Below the pieces are notes generated by a model. That model had not been told where the DNA came from, made no database searches, and saw only the letters and a list, made by a program, of their open reading frames with translations. The translations under genes were made by a program, and so were the position numbers. 64,000 bases of DNA, taken from the NCBI RefSeq assembly GCF_029633865.1, contig NC_079222.1, positions 28,582,166-28,646,165 on the forward strand, read 5' to 3'. This DNA comes from Lampris incognitus (taxonomy: Eukaryota > Chordata > Actinopteri > Lampriformes > Lampridae). Below, in pieces: positions 31,561 to 45,759 of the stretch (the stretch's first letter is position 1; each line of letters opens with the position of its first letter).

Positions 31561-34500
31561 CTGAAGCACAGAGAGATTGAGAAATCTGTGGTGAGGATAA
31601 GCGGTTTGGATAATGGATGGATGGATGGCTGGTCTTCAGTTCCTGTGATCTATTGCTTTGACTGCAATTGCAACTTAGAAATTTTTCAATGAAAGCTAGT
31701 TGGTTTTAGGTTACATAACTTTATCTCTTCACTAGGTGGCAATGTTGTTGCCAGACTGAACTACTATACAGTTGCGTACTGGTACCTCAGTATCTACTTG
31801 CAAAACAATAACCCAATTACTGGGAGTGATTAGCTGAAGGCAATTCCTCTAATATCCAGATATTATTAAAAAGAACCAGTAAAAACACATCATTAGCTTA
31901 TCTCGGGCCATTCATTCATTATCCAAACTGCTTATCCTTACTCAAGGGTTGTGGGGATGTTAGACCCTATACCAGCAGTCATTGGGCGGCAGGTGGGGAG
32001 ACATCCTGAACAGGCCGCAAGCCCATCACAGGGCCAACACACACACACTCACGCACACATTCACACCAAGGGACAATTTAGTACGGCTGATTCACCTGAC
32101 CTTCATGTCTTTGGACTGTGGGAGGAAATCGGAGCACTCGGAGGAAACCCGTGCAGAAACAAGGAGAACATGCAAATACCACACAGAGGACGACCTAGGA
32201 TGACCCCCCCAAGGTTGGACTACCCCTGGTTCAAACCCAGGACCTTTTTGCTGTGAGGCGACCGTGCTAACCACTGTGCTACCGCGCTGCCTCATTATGC
32301 AGTCATGCCAAGCTAAGTTTTGTGCCTGTATATTATGAACAAACACTGCATCTCATGTCATGACCTATAAAAAGCCTAAAGAAATTGAAGAGGTGTACAT
32401 GTACCAATAAATTGAAAGACATCAGGTGTCTTGATCATGTTATGCTAACTCTAAATTTGACCTTACCCCATTAATAATCAAAACAATGCATATACAGACC
32501 AAAAAACTGTCTTTTAAATGGGAATAATTTTCCATCTAATAAACTCTGTAGTTGAGCAACATCTTACCTCTCGCACTAGGAAGGCCTCCTGCATGTAGCG
32601 AGAGTCTATGGCCCTTAGCAGAGCCATTGTCTCATATAAACCTTGACATTTCTTCACTTTCTCCTGTGACCCCAGCATGCATCTCAGCAGCACTAGGCCC
32701 ACGCGGAAGATGATCTTCACCCCTGACAAGAGTATGAGATAACAGATCACAAGAGGAAAGGTTGATTTTCTGTTTTTCACTATTTGTTGCATCAGTTGAG
32801 TTAAACATGACAAGTGAATTTACACCATTGAAAAAGTGATATCATCAAAGCGGTTTGATTATTGCTTATATTCAGTGGGATAGCAGAAAGTGAGCACATA
32901 ACATGTTGCCACTATTTTGTGCCTTTAATTCTGCTATTCTCTCAAAAATATTACTCTAACTAGCCCTGCATACATGGCATCAACTCAGTAAAAACTTGAA
33001 AACATTCATCTGCTTTTGTGTGGTTGTTTGACTTTCGAAATTGTGCTTAATTTTAGAATATTCAACTTTTTTCCCCAATAAATTAAATAGCCACACACTT
33101 TGTCTTGCAAGATGATTGTTGCGTCACAGGCTGCTTATGATTTGTTATTTAAAAGGTGATGAAACCCCCAGTTTTTCTACCCCTCTGCAACCCACCACTT
33201 TAAGAAATGTAGTAAAATTGGCATGGAGATCAGCAATGGAGAGGGAGGGTCCAGGACTAAAACTGTCTCGCTCTCCAAAAACAACTGTGTGACAATCAAG
33301 GCTCTTCACTCAGGCCCCCAGACATAAGACCAGCACATGCGCCTGGTAAGGGCTCAGTGGCCAAGTTTGGAACTGCAAGTCACATGACGCCATTTGACCC
33401 AAAATGACTTTTCCCAGACACATTAAGAAAGGCATATGAAACCTCTTTAATTCAGTGTATTATTGTCATGTTTTACTATTATTATCATTACTAATATTAT
33501 TAAATGTTAACCAGTCTCCTGTTTTTTGTTTGTTTTTTTGCAGAGAACTTTCGTCAAAATAGTGTACTAAGTGCATTAACAGTAGAGTAAAAGCAAACAT
33601 TCTGAAATTTAATTAAAATGTAAAAATATAAAAAATAAAATAAACCCCCCCTTTTTTCTCCCTAATTGTACTTGGCCAATTACCCCACTCTTCCGAGCCG
33701 TCCCGGTCGCTGCTCCACCCCCTCTGCCAATCCCTGAAGGGCTGGAGACTACCACATTCCCCCTCTGATACATGTGGAGCCGCCAGCCGCTTCTTTTCAC
33801 CTGACAGTGAGGAGTTTCACCAGGAAGACGTAGCGTGTGGGAGGATCACCCTATTCCCCCCAGTTCCCCCCCCCCCCAAACAGGCGCCCCGACCGACCAG
33901 AGGAAGCGCTAGTGCAGCGGCCAATTGTGTCTGTAGGGACGCCTGACCAAGCCCGAGGTAACATGGGGATTCGAACCAGTGATCCCCATGTTGGTAGGCA
34001 ACGGAATAGACTGCCACGCCACCCAGGGGCCCCAAAAAAGAACAATTTTCTACTTTAGTGAACACTACAGTTCTTATGAAATATGTAGACTACACACAAT
34101 ATAATCACCATTTCCTGTTGTTTTTATAAATTAACTGCTGTACTCTTGTTTGCTTTGTTTTTAAGGTTAGGGTCACCAAGGTACCAGCAACATCTTACTA
34201 CTCAACATTGTCTTGCTACTCCATCACTCGGAGAAGCAACTACACGAAAAGGTTTGTCTGTTTGTCTGTTAAGTTTATACTGATGTAAAGACTTTGCTTT
34301 ATAGTGGTGTGTATTATTTTTAACACTTCATATTATCTTCTTAGTGTTTATCTTTTGCTATGGCCAACAACATAATATCACCCACAATGAAAGATCCAAA
34401 GAAGGATTTAACTAACATTTGTGTTATTACATTTTCAATGTTTTAAGTGGTTTCTATGATCATAATTAGATGTGTTTTTATATGAAAGATGTTTAAATAC

Positions 34501-37500
34501 TTTTACTTGATACTGGACAAGATTTTAGTTGGAAGAAATTGCTGATTTTTACATAGTGGTGAGGTAAGATTCTAGTAATGGGAGAAACTAGGGTTTGAAA
34601 TGAGGAAAGGTGACTATTTTTGAGCTACGTATCGCTTACTGAGGACGTAAAGAGCAAAAACAAACTCCAAATTCTGTCGAGAGACTTATTAGACCAATAC
34701 CAAAAGGTGAAATCGTGCCTTTCCCCGGACTCGAAACCATATTGATAGTAGTCACAAATTCTTGGGATTAACACAAATTATGATTTGTCTTAGAAACAGT
34801 AGTATAAAATCAGACTTTAGATTGGCCAATATTTTTGTCAACATAACAGCATTATGTGACATGCAGAACTGTATAGATGGCTGTGACTGCATTTGTCATT
34901 TCATGACTGCAGTGTGCTACTTATTCATCATATAAAGGAAATGTCAGGGGATAATTTTGCACCAGCAAGATCTCACCTTCACAGAGGAACATGTCCCATA
35001 TGCGCAGAACTGAGGCCCATGGAAGGGTCCTAGAGAAGGCACACATGAACCACTCTGTCATGTACAGGATGGGCTCGAGCTTGTATTTCTTTAGGTGGCC
35101 GTGGGCCACAGGAGACACCCGACGCAGCAGAGCATACAGGATCTCCCCATCCAGCTGTATTGCCTCCTATGGGGACAGCAGGGAAAAACAGTGAGCAAAG
35201 GCAAGGTTAAGAGGTGACAGAGAAAGAGAGAATGTACATTCCATTCCTTCAGCTTAATTGGATTGCCTGATAATCTAATCACCTACTGAGTCATTAGGGT
35301 GCCAAGTTAGGGACACAAGAGCTTCCAGAAGCACAATACTAGCTTGATACGCAAATTATTCATACAAAAAAACAAACCATTTTTTATACCTTAAAACTGA
35401 ATTGAATTTAAAATGTAAATGCAAATCTCATATTTGATGGTCTATTTTCTATTTTCTATCTAGGTTTCATTTAGCTGTTGACTTGTCTTATTCAAGATCT
35501 TGAAATCCTGCAGTTGGCTGTGCTTCTTCTTCCACTGGAATCAGTTAGTCTACGCCAATACTGCATGAGAATTTTGTCATCTCAAACAGTGTTTCTCAAA
35601 ATTGCCGTACACATGTTCGAAAAAAAAAAAACAACAACAATAGTAACTCTGTTCTCTCAGTTTTACCAAATTAAATGATCAGTTAAAGTATAATGAGTAA
35701 TTAGATGAACAATTGACTTATTTCTTTTACTGTAATGAATTTGGTTAGCCAATATTTTTTATATAACCAAAAAAATTATTAACATACTTAACACTCAATC
35801 TCATTTTAGAGTCATCTGAATTCTAGGACCTTCGCAAGCTATGTGTAGGTCTGTGAAGTAATTTTTTGCTTTTGATGCACATTTTGTTTTTAATATTTAT
35901 TGTGTGTTATTTGTTTTTATGTGGCACTGGGGTCCATGTGAAACGCAATGTTGTTACCTTGTATGTATGAGACATGCATATAGGGCAATGACAATAAAAG
36001 CAGTCTAAGTCTAAGCTCTGAATAATTTTTTTAGGAAGAGAAATTCTATAAAAAAATGAAAGAAAGTTATAATATTAAAAAAAGTTATACTTCTGCTACA
36101 ACAAACAACAACAAAAATTAAATATTTAACCACAAGCAGCAATTAATGGGGTCCAAGCAGTTCAGAGGAGCACCACCTATTGTCAAATTCTGACCAAATG
36201 ACATAGACTTGCATCTCAAGTATACTTACACATGACTTGGCATAACAAACGGTTCAGGACGAGCAAAACTTTTGATTCAAGACCAAACATTTTTTGAGCT
36301 AGATGCAAAAATGTAAAGCGGGCTGTAATAGCACCACCATCAGGCTGATTCTGACCAAAGGTTGTATGCTCGTATCTGGAGTATACCTGCACATGTGTAT
36401 CAAATGTCATGATGATCAGTCAACAGAATCGTCTGTGCTGGCAACTGAAATTTAACTGTCTGATGGCAGCCATATTTCTACAGTCAAGCGGTCATGTCAG
36501 CTGTCATTAGGACGCTTGAGAAAGACATTTTTAAGGAAACACTGGGAAAATGGTTAAGAAGTTTTCAAAATTTTATTGATATAGCACCACCTGTTTCAAA
36601 AAGCTCAGGAAATTTGGAGGATGTTTGTTAGTCCCTAGTGATTGTGTCTCAATTTATTTATTTAATATTTTCTCCCGAATTGTACTTGGCCAACTAACCC
36701 ACTCTTCCGAGACGCCTGGTCGCTGCTCCACCCCCTCTGCCAATCTGGGGAGGGCTGCAGACTACCACATGTCTCCTCCGATACATGTGGAGTCCCCAGC
36801 CGCTTCTTTTCACCTGACAGTGAGGAGTTTCATCAGGGGGACGTAGCACATGGGAGGATCACGCTATTCCCCCCAGTTCCCCCTCCCCCCAAGCAGGTGC
36901 CCCGACCAACCAGAGGAGGCACTAATGCAGCGACCAGGACACATACCCACATCCGGCTTCCCACCCACAGACACGGCCAATTGTGTATGTAGGGACGCCC
37001 GACCAAGCCGGAGGTAACACAGGGATTCGAACAGGCGATCCCCAAGTTGGTAGGCAATGGAATAGACCACTATGCCACCCGGACGCACCTGTGTCCCAAG
37101 TTTGGTGACAATCAGATATTATGTTCACAAGATGTGACTCGTTCTGTCAATACAAGCCATGCCCCAAAATTGATTGTCCTATTGAAGGCAAGATAGGTTT
37201 GACCTATCAACTTTCCTTTGAGAACTTTTTGTCATGGGCCTTTGAAGATGACACGTGCCAGATTTCGTGACGACTGGTTTTGGAGGAGTTCGAAAGAGTA
37301 AGTTTTTCAGAAAATTTAAAATGACGGAAAATTCAATATGGTGGAAATAAAACTGGGAATACAAGTTAGTTCCGGCATGAACCAAGGATTCGGGAGAAGT
37401 AAGAAATGTGATTATAGACCAAATGGTTCTTGAGATGAAGGCCAAAATGTAAAGTGGAGAGGCTGATTGGGCTGATTTTATATTTATTTATTTGTTTGTT

Positions 37501-40500
37501 TGTTTGTTTTTTTGTTTATTTTAATGACTGAATAATGGGAAGGTTTGGAAACTATTGACCAAGTTTGGTGTCTTTAGGCCTTGGGGTTTCTGAGATGCAG
37601 ACACATTTAGGGCAGAAAATCCTGTAATAATAATAAAGGAAGAAAAACAGTTATTGGAACAAACACAGAAAGGTTCCAGTGGCTTGCTGCTTGAACCCCT
37701 AATAACAACATGGTAACATGTAAATAAGAATGACATGTGACTGCCTTACCAGTCCAGTACTGTAATACCCAGGAAGGTACTTCTCACAGATCTGAACAAG
37801 ACCCCAAAATGCATCCTAAAAAATAAAATGGTTTTGACATTTAAAGCCAGAAGCAAACATTTCTGTATAGGTACACAAAACATTTTGCATTATTCTTACG
37901 TCTTGAGTATGTGTGAGAAAGGGTGACAAATAATAACTGACATTATCTATTTTTAGTCAGAGAAAGTTGAATCAGTTCATCTGGACACAACATTTATTGA
38001 CAGAAAAGTTTCATCACTCATCTAAGTGACCTCTTCAGTCTCAACTGACTGCAAGTATCACCCCCCTTATAAACAATACAGTTGCATAATGACTGAAACT
38101 AACGGTCAGCCTCATATGCAAATAGGCGTGACCATTAACTAGAGCAGTGTTTCTCAACCCAGTCCTCAAGGAACCCCTGTCCTGCAGATTTTCATTGTAA
38201 CCCTGCATAGGTAGCCCTGCTTGTACTTACTCAACCAATCATCTCGCAGCACTTAATTATGCAAGGTGTGCAACATCTGACAAAATTCATTGCTGATTGG
38301 TTGAATAACTACAAACAGGTACCTATTCAGGGTTGCAAAGAAAATATGCAGGATAGGGGTTCCTTGAGGACTGGGTTGAGAAACACTGAACTAGAGGTAC
38401 AATGGTAATGTGTTCTATTCACAGAGGATTTGGGAATGTTTACAATCACAGCATTGTAAGATGGTGACAGATATACTCTCAGCCCCCCGATTCAGGGATG
38501 GTCGTTCCCTCTTCAGATAGACAGCCTCTTTGACAGTCCCTGTTCAAACCAGCATTCCTCCCTATCAAGGACGTGCACATCCTCATCCTTGAAAGAGTGG
38601 TCACTGGCCCATGGATGGGTGTAGACTGCGGAGTCCTGGTCTGACATGTTAGCTCTCCTGTGTTGTGCCATTCTTTTGGCCAATGTCTGTTTGACTTCGC
38701 CAATGTACAATGCGTGGCAATCCTCCTGGCACAGCATACTGTTGTTTGTGCCAGGGGATCCAGTCCTTGGGGTGGACCAATTTCTGGCACAGCGTGTCTT
38801 GGGGTTTTGAAAGCAACTGAGACGCGGTGTTTGGGAAATACACATCTCAACTTTTCCAACACTCCCACCACATATGGAATCACCACTGGTTTATGCTTAC
38901 ACAGCTGTTGTCCTTGTCCTCTCTTCGACTGGCTGGTGCACTGGTTGGGCATCTTCCTAGCTTTGACAAACGCCCAGTTAGGATAACCACACTTAGCCAG
39001 GGCCTGTTTAATGTGGGATTTCTCCCCTTCCCTGGCTGCTGTGTCGGTGGGAACATTGTCAGCTTGGTGGTTCAGTGTGCTGATGACTCCTAGTTTGTGC
39101 TCCAGTGGATGACGAGAGTCAAACCTTAAGTACTGATCAGTTGGTTTACGGTAAACATCAACAATCAAATGTCTCCCATCACCAATTGCAATTGCACAGT
39201 CTAAGAAGTCTAACCTGACATTTTTTACATCCTCCCTGGTGAACTTCATGTGGTTGTCCACAGAATTAATGTGGTTAGTGAAATGTGGTATGTCCTGAGA
39301 TTTAATATTAACCCAGGTGTCGGCCACAAAAATCTGAACCAATGGCTAGGTGGTGTCCCTGGATAGGACATCAGAGTCATCTTTTTCACTTCTTCCATAT
39401 ACAAGTTGGCCACTATAGGTGAGACTGGGAAACCCATAGCACACCCATACGTCTGCCTATAGTACTGCCCCCTGTATGTGAAGTACGTGGGCTGAAGACC
39501 AGCTTCAGGAGCAGATACACTTGGTCAGTGTTAAGGGTGGTCCTATTGCTAAAGGTGGGGTCGTTTTGTATTTTCATATGGACTACCTCCACTGCTTCAC
39601 CAACAGAAACGCACATGAAGAGAGACTTAATATCATAAGAGACCATTGTTTCATCTTCCTCCATAATTATGTCCCTCACCTTATCCACAAAATCCATAGT
39701 GTTCTGAATGTGATGTTCATTACTGCCTACCAACGAGTTAATAATAGACGCAAGAAACTTAGAGATGTTATAGGTCACTGAGTTAATCATACAAACAATA
39801 GGCCCGTAATGGCACATCCTGTTTATGTTTCTTAGATAACGCATACAGACTAGGTGTAGCTTCCCCTGGGTATAATATGTGGTACAAAATTATGTCAATA
39901 GCATTGTCCTGTTCTAACAGCTTCAGACAATCTGTCACTTTTTACTGGTAACCACTGCCTGGATCTCGTTTCAGGAGCTCATAAGTATGTCATTAAGTAA
40001 TGTCATAACGTTCTCATGATAGTCTGCTTTGATACAACAGTGCATGTCTCTTTGTCAGCCGCAAGGATGATGATGTTATTGTCCTTACTTAGAATCGTGA
40101 GAGCATTCCTCTTGTCTGTACTGATGTTGGACGGTGGTGCCTTTGCATTGCCTCTGTGAATAGTACACATGGCCATCGAAACTCTAGTTAAAGGTCACAC
40201 CCATATTTGCATATGAAACTGATCGTTGGTTTTGGTCGTTATGTAACTATTGTTTATGAGGATGGGGATACATGCAGTCAGTTGAGACTGAAGAGGTCAC
40301 TTATGTCCCTTTTCCACCGCATGGTACTGGCTTGACTCAACCCAACTCAACTCGCTTTTTTTGGTTTTCCTTTGGGCAAAAGGTAGGGAATATTACTACA
40401 GCTTGTTCATCAGAGTGATGGCTGGTACCAAGTACTTTTTTTGGTACCACCTCGGTCGAGGTTCCAAGTGAGCTGAGCCAATACTAAAAGGTGACATGAA

Positions 40501-43500
40501 CACACCACTATAAATAAATAAATAAAATATAAATATATGTATATTTTTAAACTAGTCAACACACCCACAAATGACCAGCGGGGCTTCGCCGTGAGGAGAT
40601 ACTATCTGCAGTGGAAAACAAAATCCCAAAAAGTAAAGCGAGTAGTCAATTAAAGTAGAGTCGAGTTTAGCCAGTACCATGCAGTGGAAAAGAGGCATTA
40701 GGTGAGTGATGAAACGTTTCTGTCAATAAATGTTGTGTCCAGATGAAATGATTCAACTTTCTTTGATTTTCTACCCTGGATTATTGAGCATGCATAAAGA
40801 CATACCTATTTTTGGTGTCTCAAGCAGATTATGTAAACAATTTGGATAACCAGGCTACAGATGGTTCTCAACTGTGTATCTGTGTATAGGAGTTTACCTC
40901 TGCTGGCATATGCATGAGGAGTACAGCAGCAATAGGGGCCTGAGCCTGGCAGTAGCCCTCTTCTGGACGATGGAGAGTGTAGGCTTTCAGCACACGGAAC
41001 AAGTCCTGCTGCCTATAAATAGGCAAAACATAGCTCAGTTTCTCACTCTGAATTAATCATAGGACATCATAGGACTTCAGAAGGCTGTTTACCCATGGCC
41101 TCCTCTTGCCACAAACATCTCATGGAAGGGGAACTGGCGATGAAGGTCCCTCTCTATCACATCCAACCACTTGGGATCTCCTGGCTGGCTGTCCAGCTCC
41201 TGCACATAGTTATACTTTTATTTACATTTAAAAGTTAAGGTACCCGAAAAGAAAATAAATTAATTCATACTGCTGTAATTCATGCTACTCATACATTAAT
41301 ATTGCCATATTAATACAAACTGTTGTAAAATTCAGAAGGATCTATGGGATGATTACATCCAGACTGAAGAATGAGATATTTTTAAACTTGTACATTGAAA
41401 CAATCGAGTTTTTATTGATTAATTTACCCAAAGTCAGAAAACTATATTGATAAAAGTACAGATAGAATACTAATTGTATACATAGTTCACTTTAAATCCC
41501 ATATCTATAACGCTTGTTACCCATCATCACCATCAACCATTTCAAGAATGGTTAGAATATATGAAATGGCACTTAAGGTTTTATCACAATCAACCTTGAC
41601 CCTGGTGCCTGAGCCCCACTCTATCAAAATGTCTGGGGAGAATGCAGAACCAGAAAGTTAATGAGCCTTTTACGTTCCAGCTCGGTAACTTCCAACACTG
41701 GGTAAGGAGTTGAGGAGTCGTGTGCATGGCCATCATTTGTTTTTCTATTAGAGTTGATGCTGACGTCAGGACTAGAAAGTCTACAGAACAACCACAATAC
41801 AACAAATGACAACATGCAATGGCATCCATTTAAGTACCGCACTTGCAATGCTTGCGCCAGCTGTATCCTCCACAGACCATGACAAGGATTCAGACATTTT
41901 TCGTTTTGTTTTCTGATAGAAAAAGACAAATACCTGCTAATTGAGATTTCAGTATGTGCAGTAAGATCAGTGCAGGATGTTATAATGGTGCCGTAGGATA
42001 TCAACATCATATCAGATATGGCATCACTGGATGTAATGTGAATGGAAATATAAAATGTACTGAATATATTTAAGCCCTTCCACCACCACGATCTGGCTTT
42101 TATTAGATGGTGCCAAAAATCCAGAAATGAGCACGGTTTAGAACCATTCCACACCAAATCAGGGTCCGACATAACTGATAGCCCAATGGCCCAGGGCCGA
42201 AAAAAGATTATGCAGGCTAATCAGAGTCATGGGCAAGTCCCTTTAAACACTGCCTTTCCCGCCCTAGCGTCATTCATCCATCATACTCATTGTAATACTT
42301 AGCAGTACTCAAAAAAAAAATCATGAAAGAAACACACAAGGCTACGAAAAGAAAGAGGCGCTTTTGACCTTTGTGGAAGCAACAACACTACAAACCAGCG
42401 ACAGTAGTGTGTTTTGTACAGTTTGCTGGCGATTCTTTGAAAAGGCCGATCGAGGGCATTCGTTTTTTGAAGGGACTGACAATTATCGAAAACATGCTCT
42501 CAACGCGGACGACAAAAGTAGGAACCACTTGCAGTGTATGCTAGCCGAGCGGAGGGCGGGCAATCCGTTATCAGCCCCCGCTTAACCTCTGGGCAAGACG
42601 GGCGAATACTGGAATACACGCACACAAAAAAAGCTATAAAAATAATGTTTAAATGTTGAAATGCTGTAAAAAATAATGCGTTGTATATAAAAATAAATTG
42701 TATTTTACTTGACATGTTATATGAGGAAACAATCATGTATAGTATTTTATACAATGAATAAATCACCAACATTATGGAAAAAAAGAGCTACTCCATTTTT
42801 TTGTCTGTGGGGCCAGTGAAAATATACAAGGCACCAGTAAAACTTTTATCTACTGACCAAGTGGGCCGGTGGGGGAAAAAAACGTTACGCTGGGCAATGC
42901 AAACCATTGACTAGTGTGGAAATCCTACTGGAATGGTTTCTTTCCATGCTCAGAGTTGTTCAGCCTTGCTGTGGAAACACACTGAGAGATGATATATATA
43001 TACACATATATATACATATATATATATACACTACCGTTCAAAAGTTTGGGATCACATTGAAATGTCCATATTTTTGAAGGAAAAGCACTGTACTGTTCAA
43101 TGAAGATAACTTTAAACTAGTCTTAACTTTAAAGAAATACACTCTATACATTGCTAATGTGGTAAATGACTATTCTAGCTGCAAATGTCTGGTTTTTGGT
43201 GCAATATCTACATAGGTGTATAGAGGCCCATTTCAAGCAACTATCACTCCAGTGTTCTAATGGTACAATGTGTTTGCTCATTGGCTCAGAAGGCTAATTG
43301 ATGATTAGAAAACCCTTGTGCAATCATGTTCACACATCTGAAAACAGTTTAGCTCGTTACAGAAGCTACAAAACTGACCTTCCTTTGAGCAGATTGAGTT
43401 TCTGGAGTATCACATTTGTGGGGTCAATTAAACGCTCAAAATGGCCAGAAAAAGAGAACTTTCATCTGAAACTCAACAGTCTATTCTTGTTCTTAGAAAT

Positions 43501-44640
43501 GAAGGCTATTCCATGCGAGAAATTGCTAAGAAATTGAAGATTTCCTACACCGGTGTGTACTACTCCCTTCAGAGGACAGCACAAACAGGCTCTAACCAGA
43601 GTAGAAAAAGAAGTGGGAGGCCGCGTTGCACAACTGAGCAAGAAGATAAGTACATTAGAGTCTCTAGTTTGAGAAACAGACGCCTCACAGGTCCCCAACT
43701 GGCATCTTCATTAAATAGTACCCGCAAAACACCAGTGTCAACATCTACAGTGAAGAGGCGGCTGCGGGATTCTGGGCTTCAGGGCAGAATGGCAAAGAAA
43801 AAGCCATATCTGAGACTGACCAATAAAAGAAAAAGATTAAGATGGGCAAAAGAACACAGACATTGGACAGAGGAAGACTGGAAAAAAGTGTTGTGGACGG
43901 ATGAATCCAAGTTTGAGGTGTCACAAAGAAGAACGTTTGTGAGACGCAGAACAAATGAAAAGATGCTGGAAGAATGCCTGACGCCATCTGTTAAGCATGG
44001 TGGAGGTAATGTGATGGTCTGGGGTTGCTTTGGTGCTGGTAAGGTGGGAGATTTGTACAGGGTAAAAGGGATTCTGAATAAGGAAGGCTATCACTCCATT
44101 TTGCAACGCCATGCCATACCCAGTGGACAGCGCTTGATTGGAGCCAATTTCATCCTACAACAGGACAATGACCCTAAACACACCTCCAAATTGTGCAAGA
44201 ACTATTTAGAGCAGAAGCAGGCAGCTGGTATTCTATCGGTAATGGAGTGGCCAGCGCAGTCACCAGATCTGAACCCCATTGAGCTGTTGTGGGAGCAGCT
44301 TGACCGTATGGTACGCAAGAAGTGCCCATCCAACCAATCCAACTTGTGGGAGCTGCTTCTGGAAGCGTGGGGTGCAATTTCTCCAGATTACCTCAACAAA
44401 TTAACAGCTAGAATGCCAAAGGTCTGCAATGCTGTAATTGCTGCAAATGGAGGATTCTTTGACGAAAGCAAAGTTTGATGTAAAAAAAATCTTATTTCAA
44501 ATACAAATCATTATTTCTAACCTTGTCAATGTCTTGACTCTATTTTCTATTCATTTCACAACATATGGTGGTGAATAAGTGGGACTTTTCATGGAAAACA
44601 CAAAATTGTTTGGGTGATCCCAAACTTTTGAACGGTAGTG

Positions 44641-44712
<72 letters not shown>

Positions 44713-45677
44713 TATACATATATATACATATATATATATACATATACATATACATATATACATATATACACACATATATATACACACACACATATATATA
44801 TACACACACATATATATACTTAGCACAAAAAGTAAGGAAATTTGTGTTTGGTAGATTATTTCTTTGTTATAACAATGCTTCTTGGCAATAAATCTTATAC
44901 CGTTGGAAAGCCTGTTTATTTGCCTTTTAAATGGTGCCACATTTGCAAGGAACATGCATTTGTGGGATGAGCAGCAGAGCTGAGTATGTGGGTTGCGCCC
45001 ATGAAAAATTTGCCAAATCTTCTCTGCCAATGCCAAACAGCTTATTTTGCTGTTGCTATTGACTCTTGTTTTGAGCTTCTGGTACCCCAGGGGCTGACAA
45101 TCAGGTGCCTGATATAAGATTTATTGCCAAGAAGCATTGTTACAACAAAGAAATAATCTACCAAACACAAATTTCCTTACTTTTTGTGCTAAGTTTATAT
45201 ATGATGTGTGGATACGAAACGTAATTGCACTGACATGTTATGATGTGGTCACAATGCATCTCCAACCAACGCTAGAGGTGGATTTCCACCAGTATTTGTA
45301 TGTGATTAACCCCTACCAAAATACAATCCCTCACCCGTGATACATGCTGGTGACAGGTGGAAAAGGGGCATTAGGGTTAAAGTATGATGAAAAATTATGT
45401 TTTTATACACATTTTCCTAAAAGAGGAAAACGCAATCTGACTTTTTCAGGTTTTGCCAGAGCACTGAGACCCTATATTTACAACTGACCTGAAATGTGCC
45501 CCGATTCTGCTCTCTTTTCACCTTTCCCCCACAGAGGTAGAGCCAGGCCCGGCCTCGCAATGAAGGAGGTATCCCTTTCTGACAGCGCAGCTTCACCTGT
45601 CAATCAATATACTCCTTTGACTCAGTACCATTTAGGGAAAAAAATGTTCTGAAAAAAAATTAATATATATATACATA

Positions 45678-45759
<82 letters not shown>

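Larger units (their letters stand above)
37961..40795 (-). mobile_element. Penelope-like element with inverted terminal repeats
   Basis: The element lies in tbc1d10a intron 5 and encodes, on the minus strand, a Penelope-type reverse transcriptase followed by a GIY-YIG endonuclease. Its outer segments (37961-38427 and 40151-40795) are inverted copies of each other over roughly 215 bp of ancestral sequence. Both contain GAATCAGTTCATCTGGACAC-type sequence, the phrase GACTGAAGAGGTCACTTA and its complement, and a TATGCAAATA block. The left copy is split by a hAT MITE and the right copy by a Harbinger-type MITE, each with a clean target duplication. The coding part is broken. Confidence 0.88.

Noticed and set aside
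44540-45036. Open frames encoding Tyr-Ile repeats
   Set aside because: They are translations of the TA/TACATA microsatellite.
45300-45385. Another Harbinger-type MITE, suggested by GGTGGAAAAGGGGCATTA at 45356-45373
   Set aside because: Only one end resembles the 40304-40697 element; no matching left end is found.
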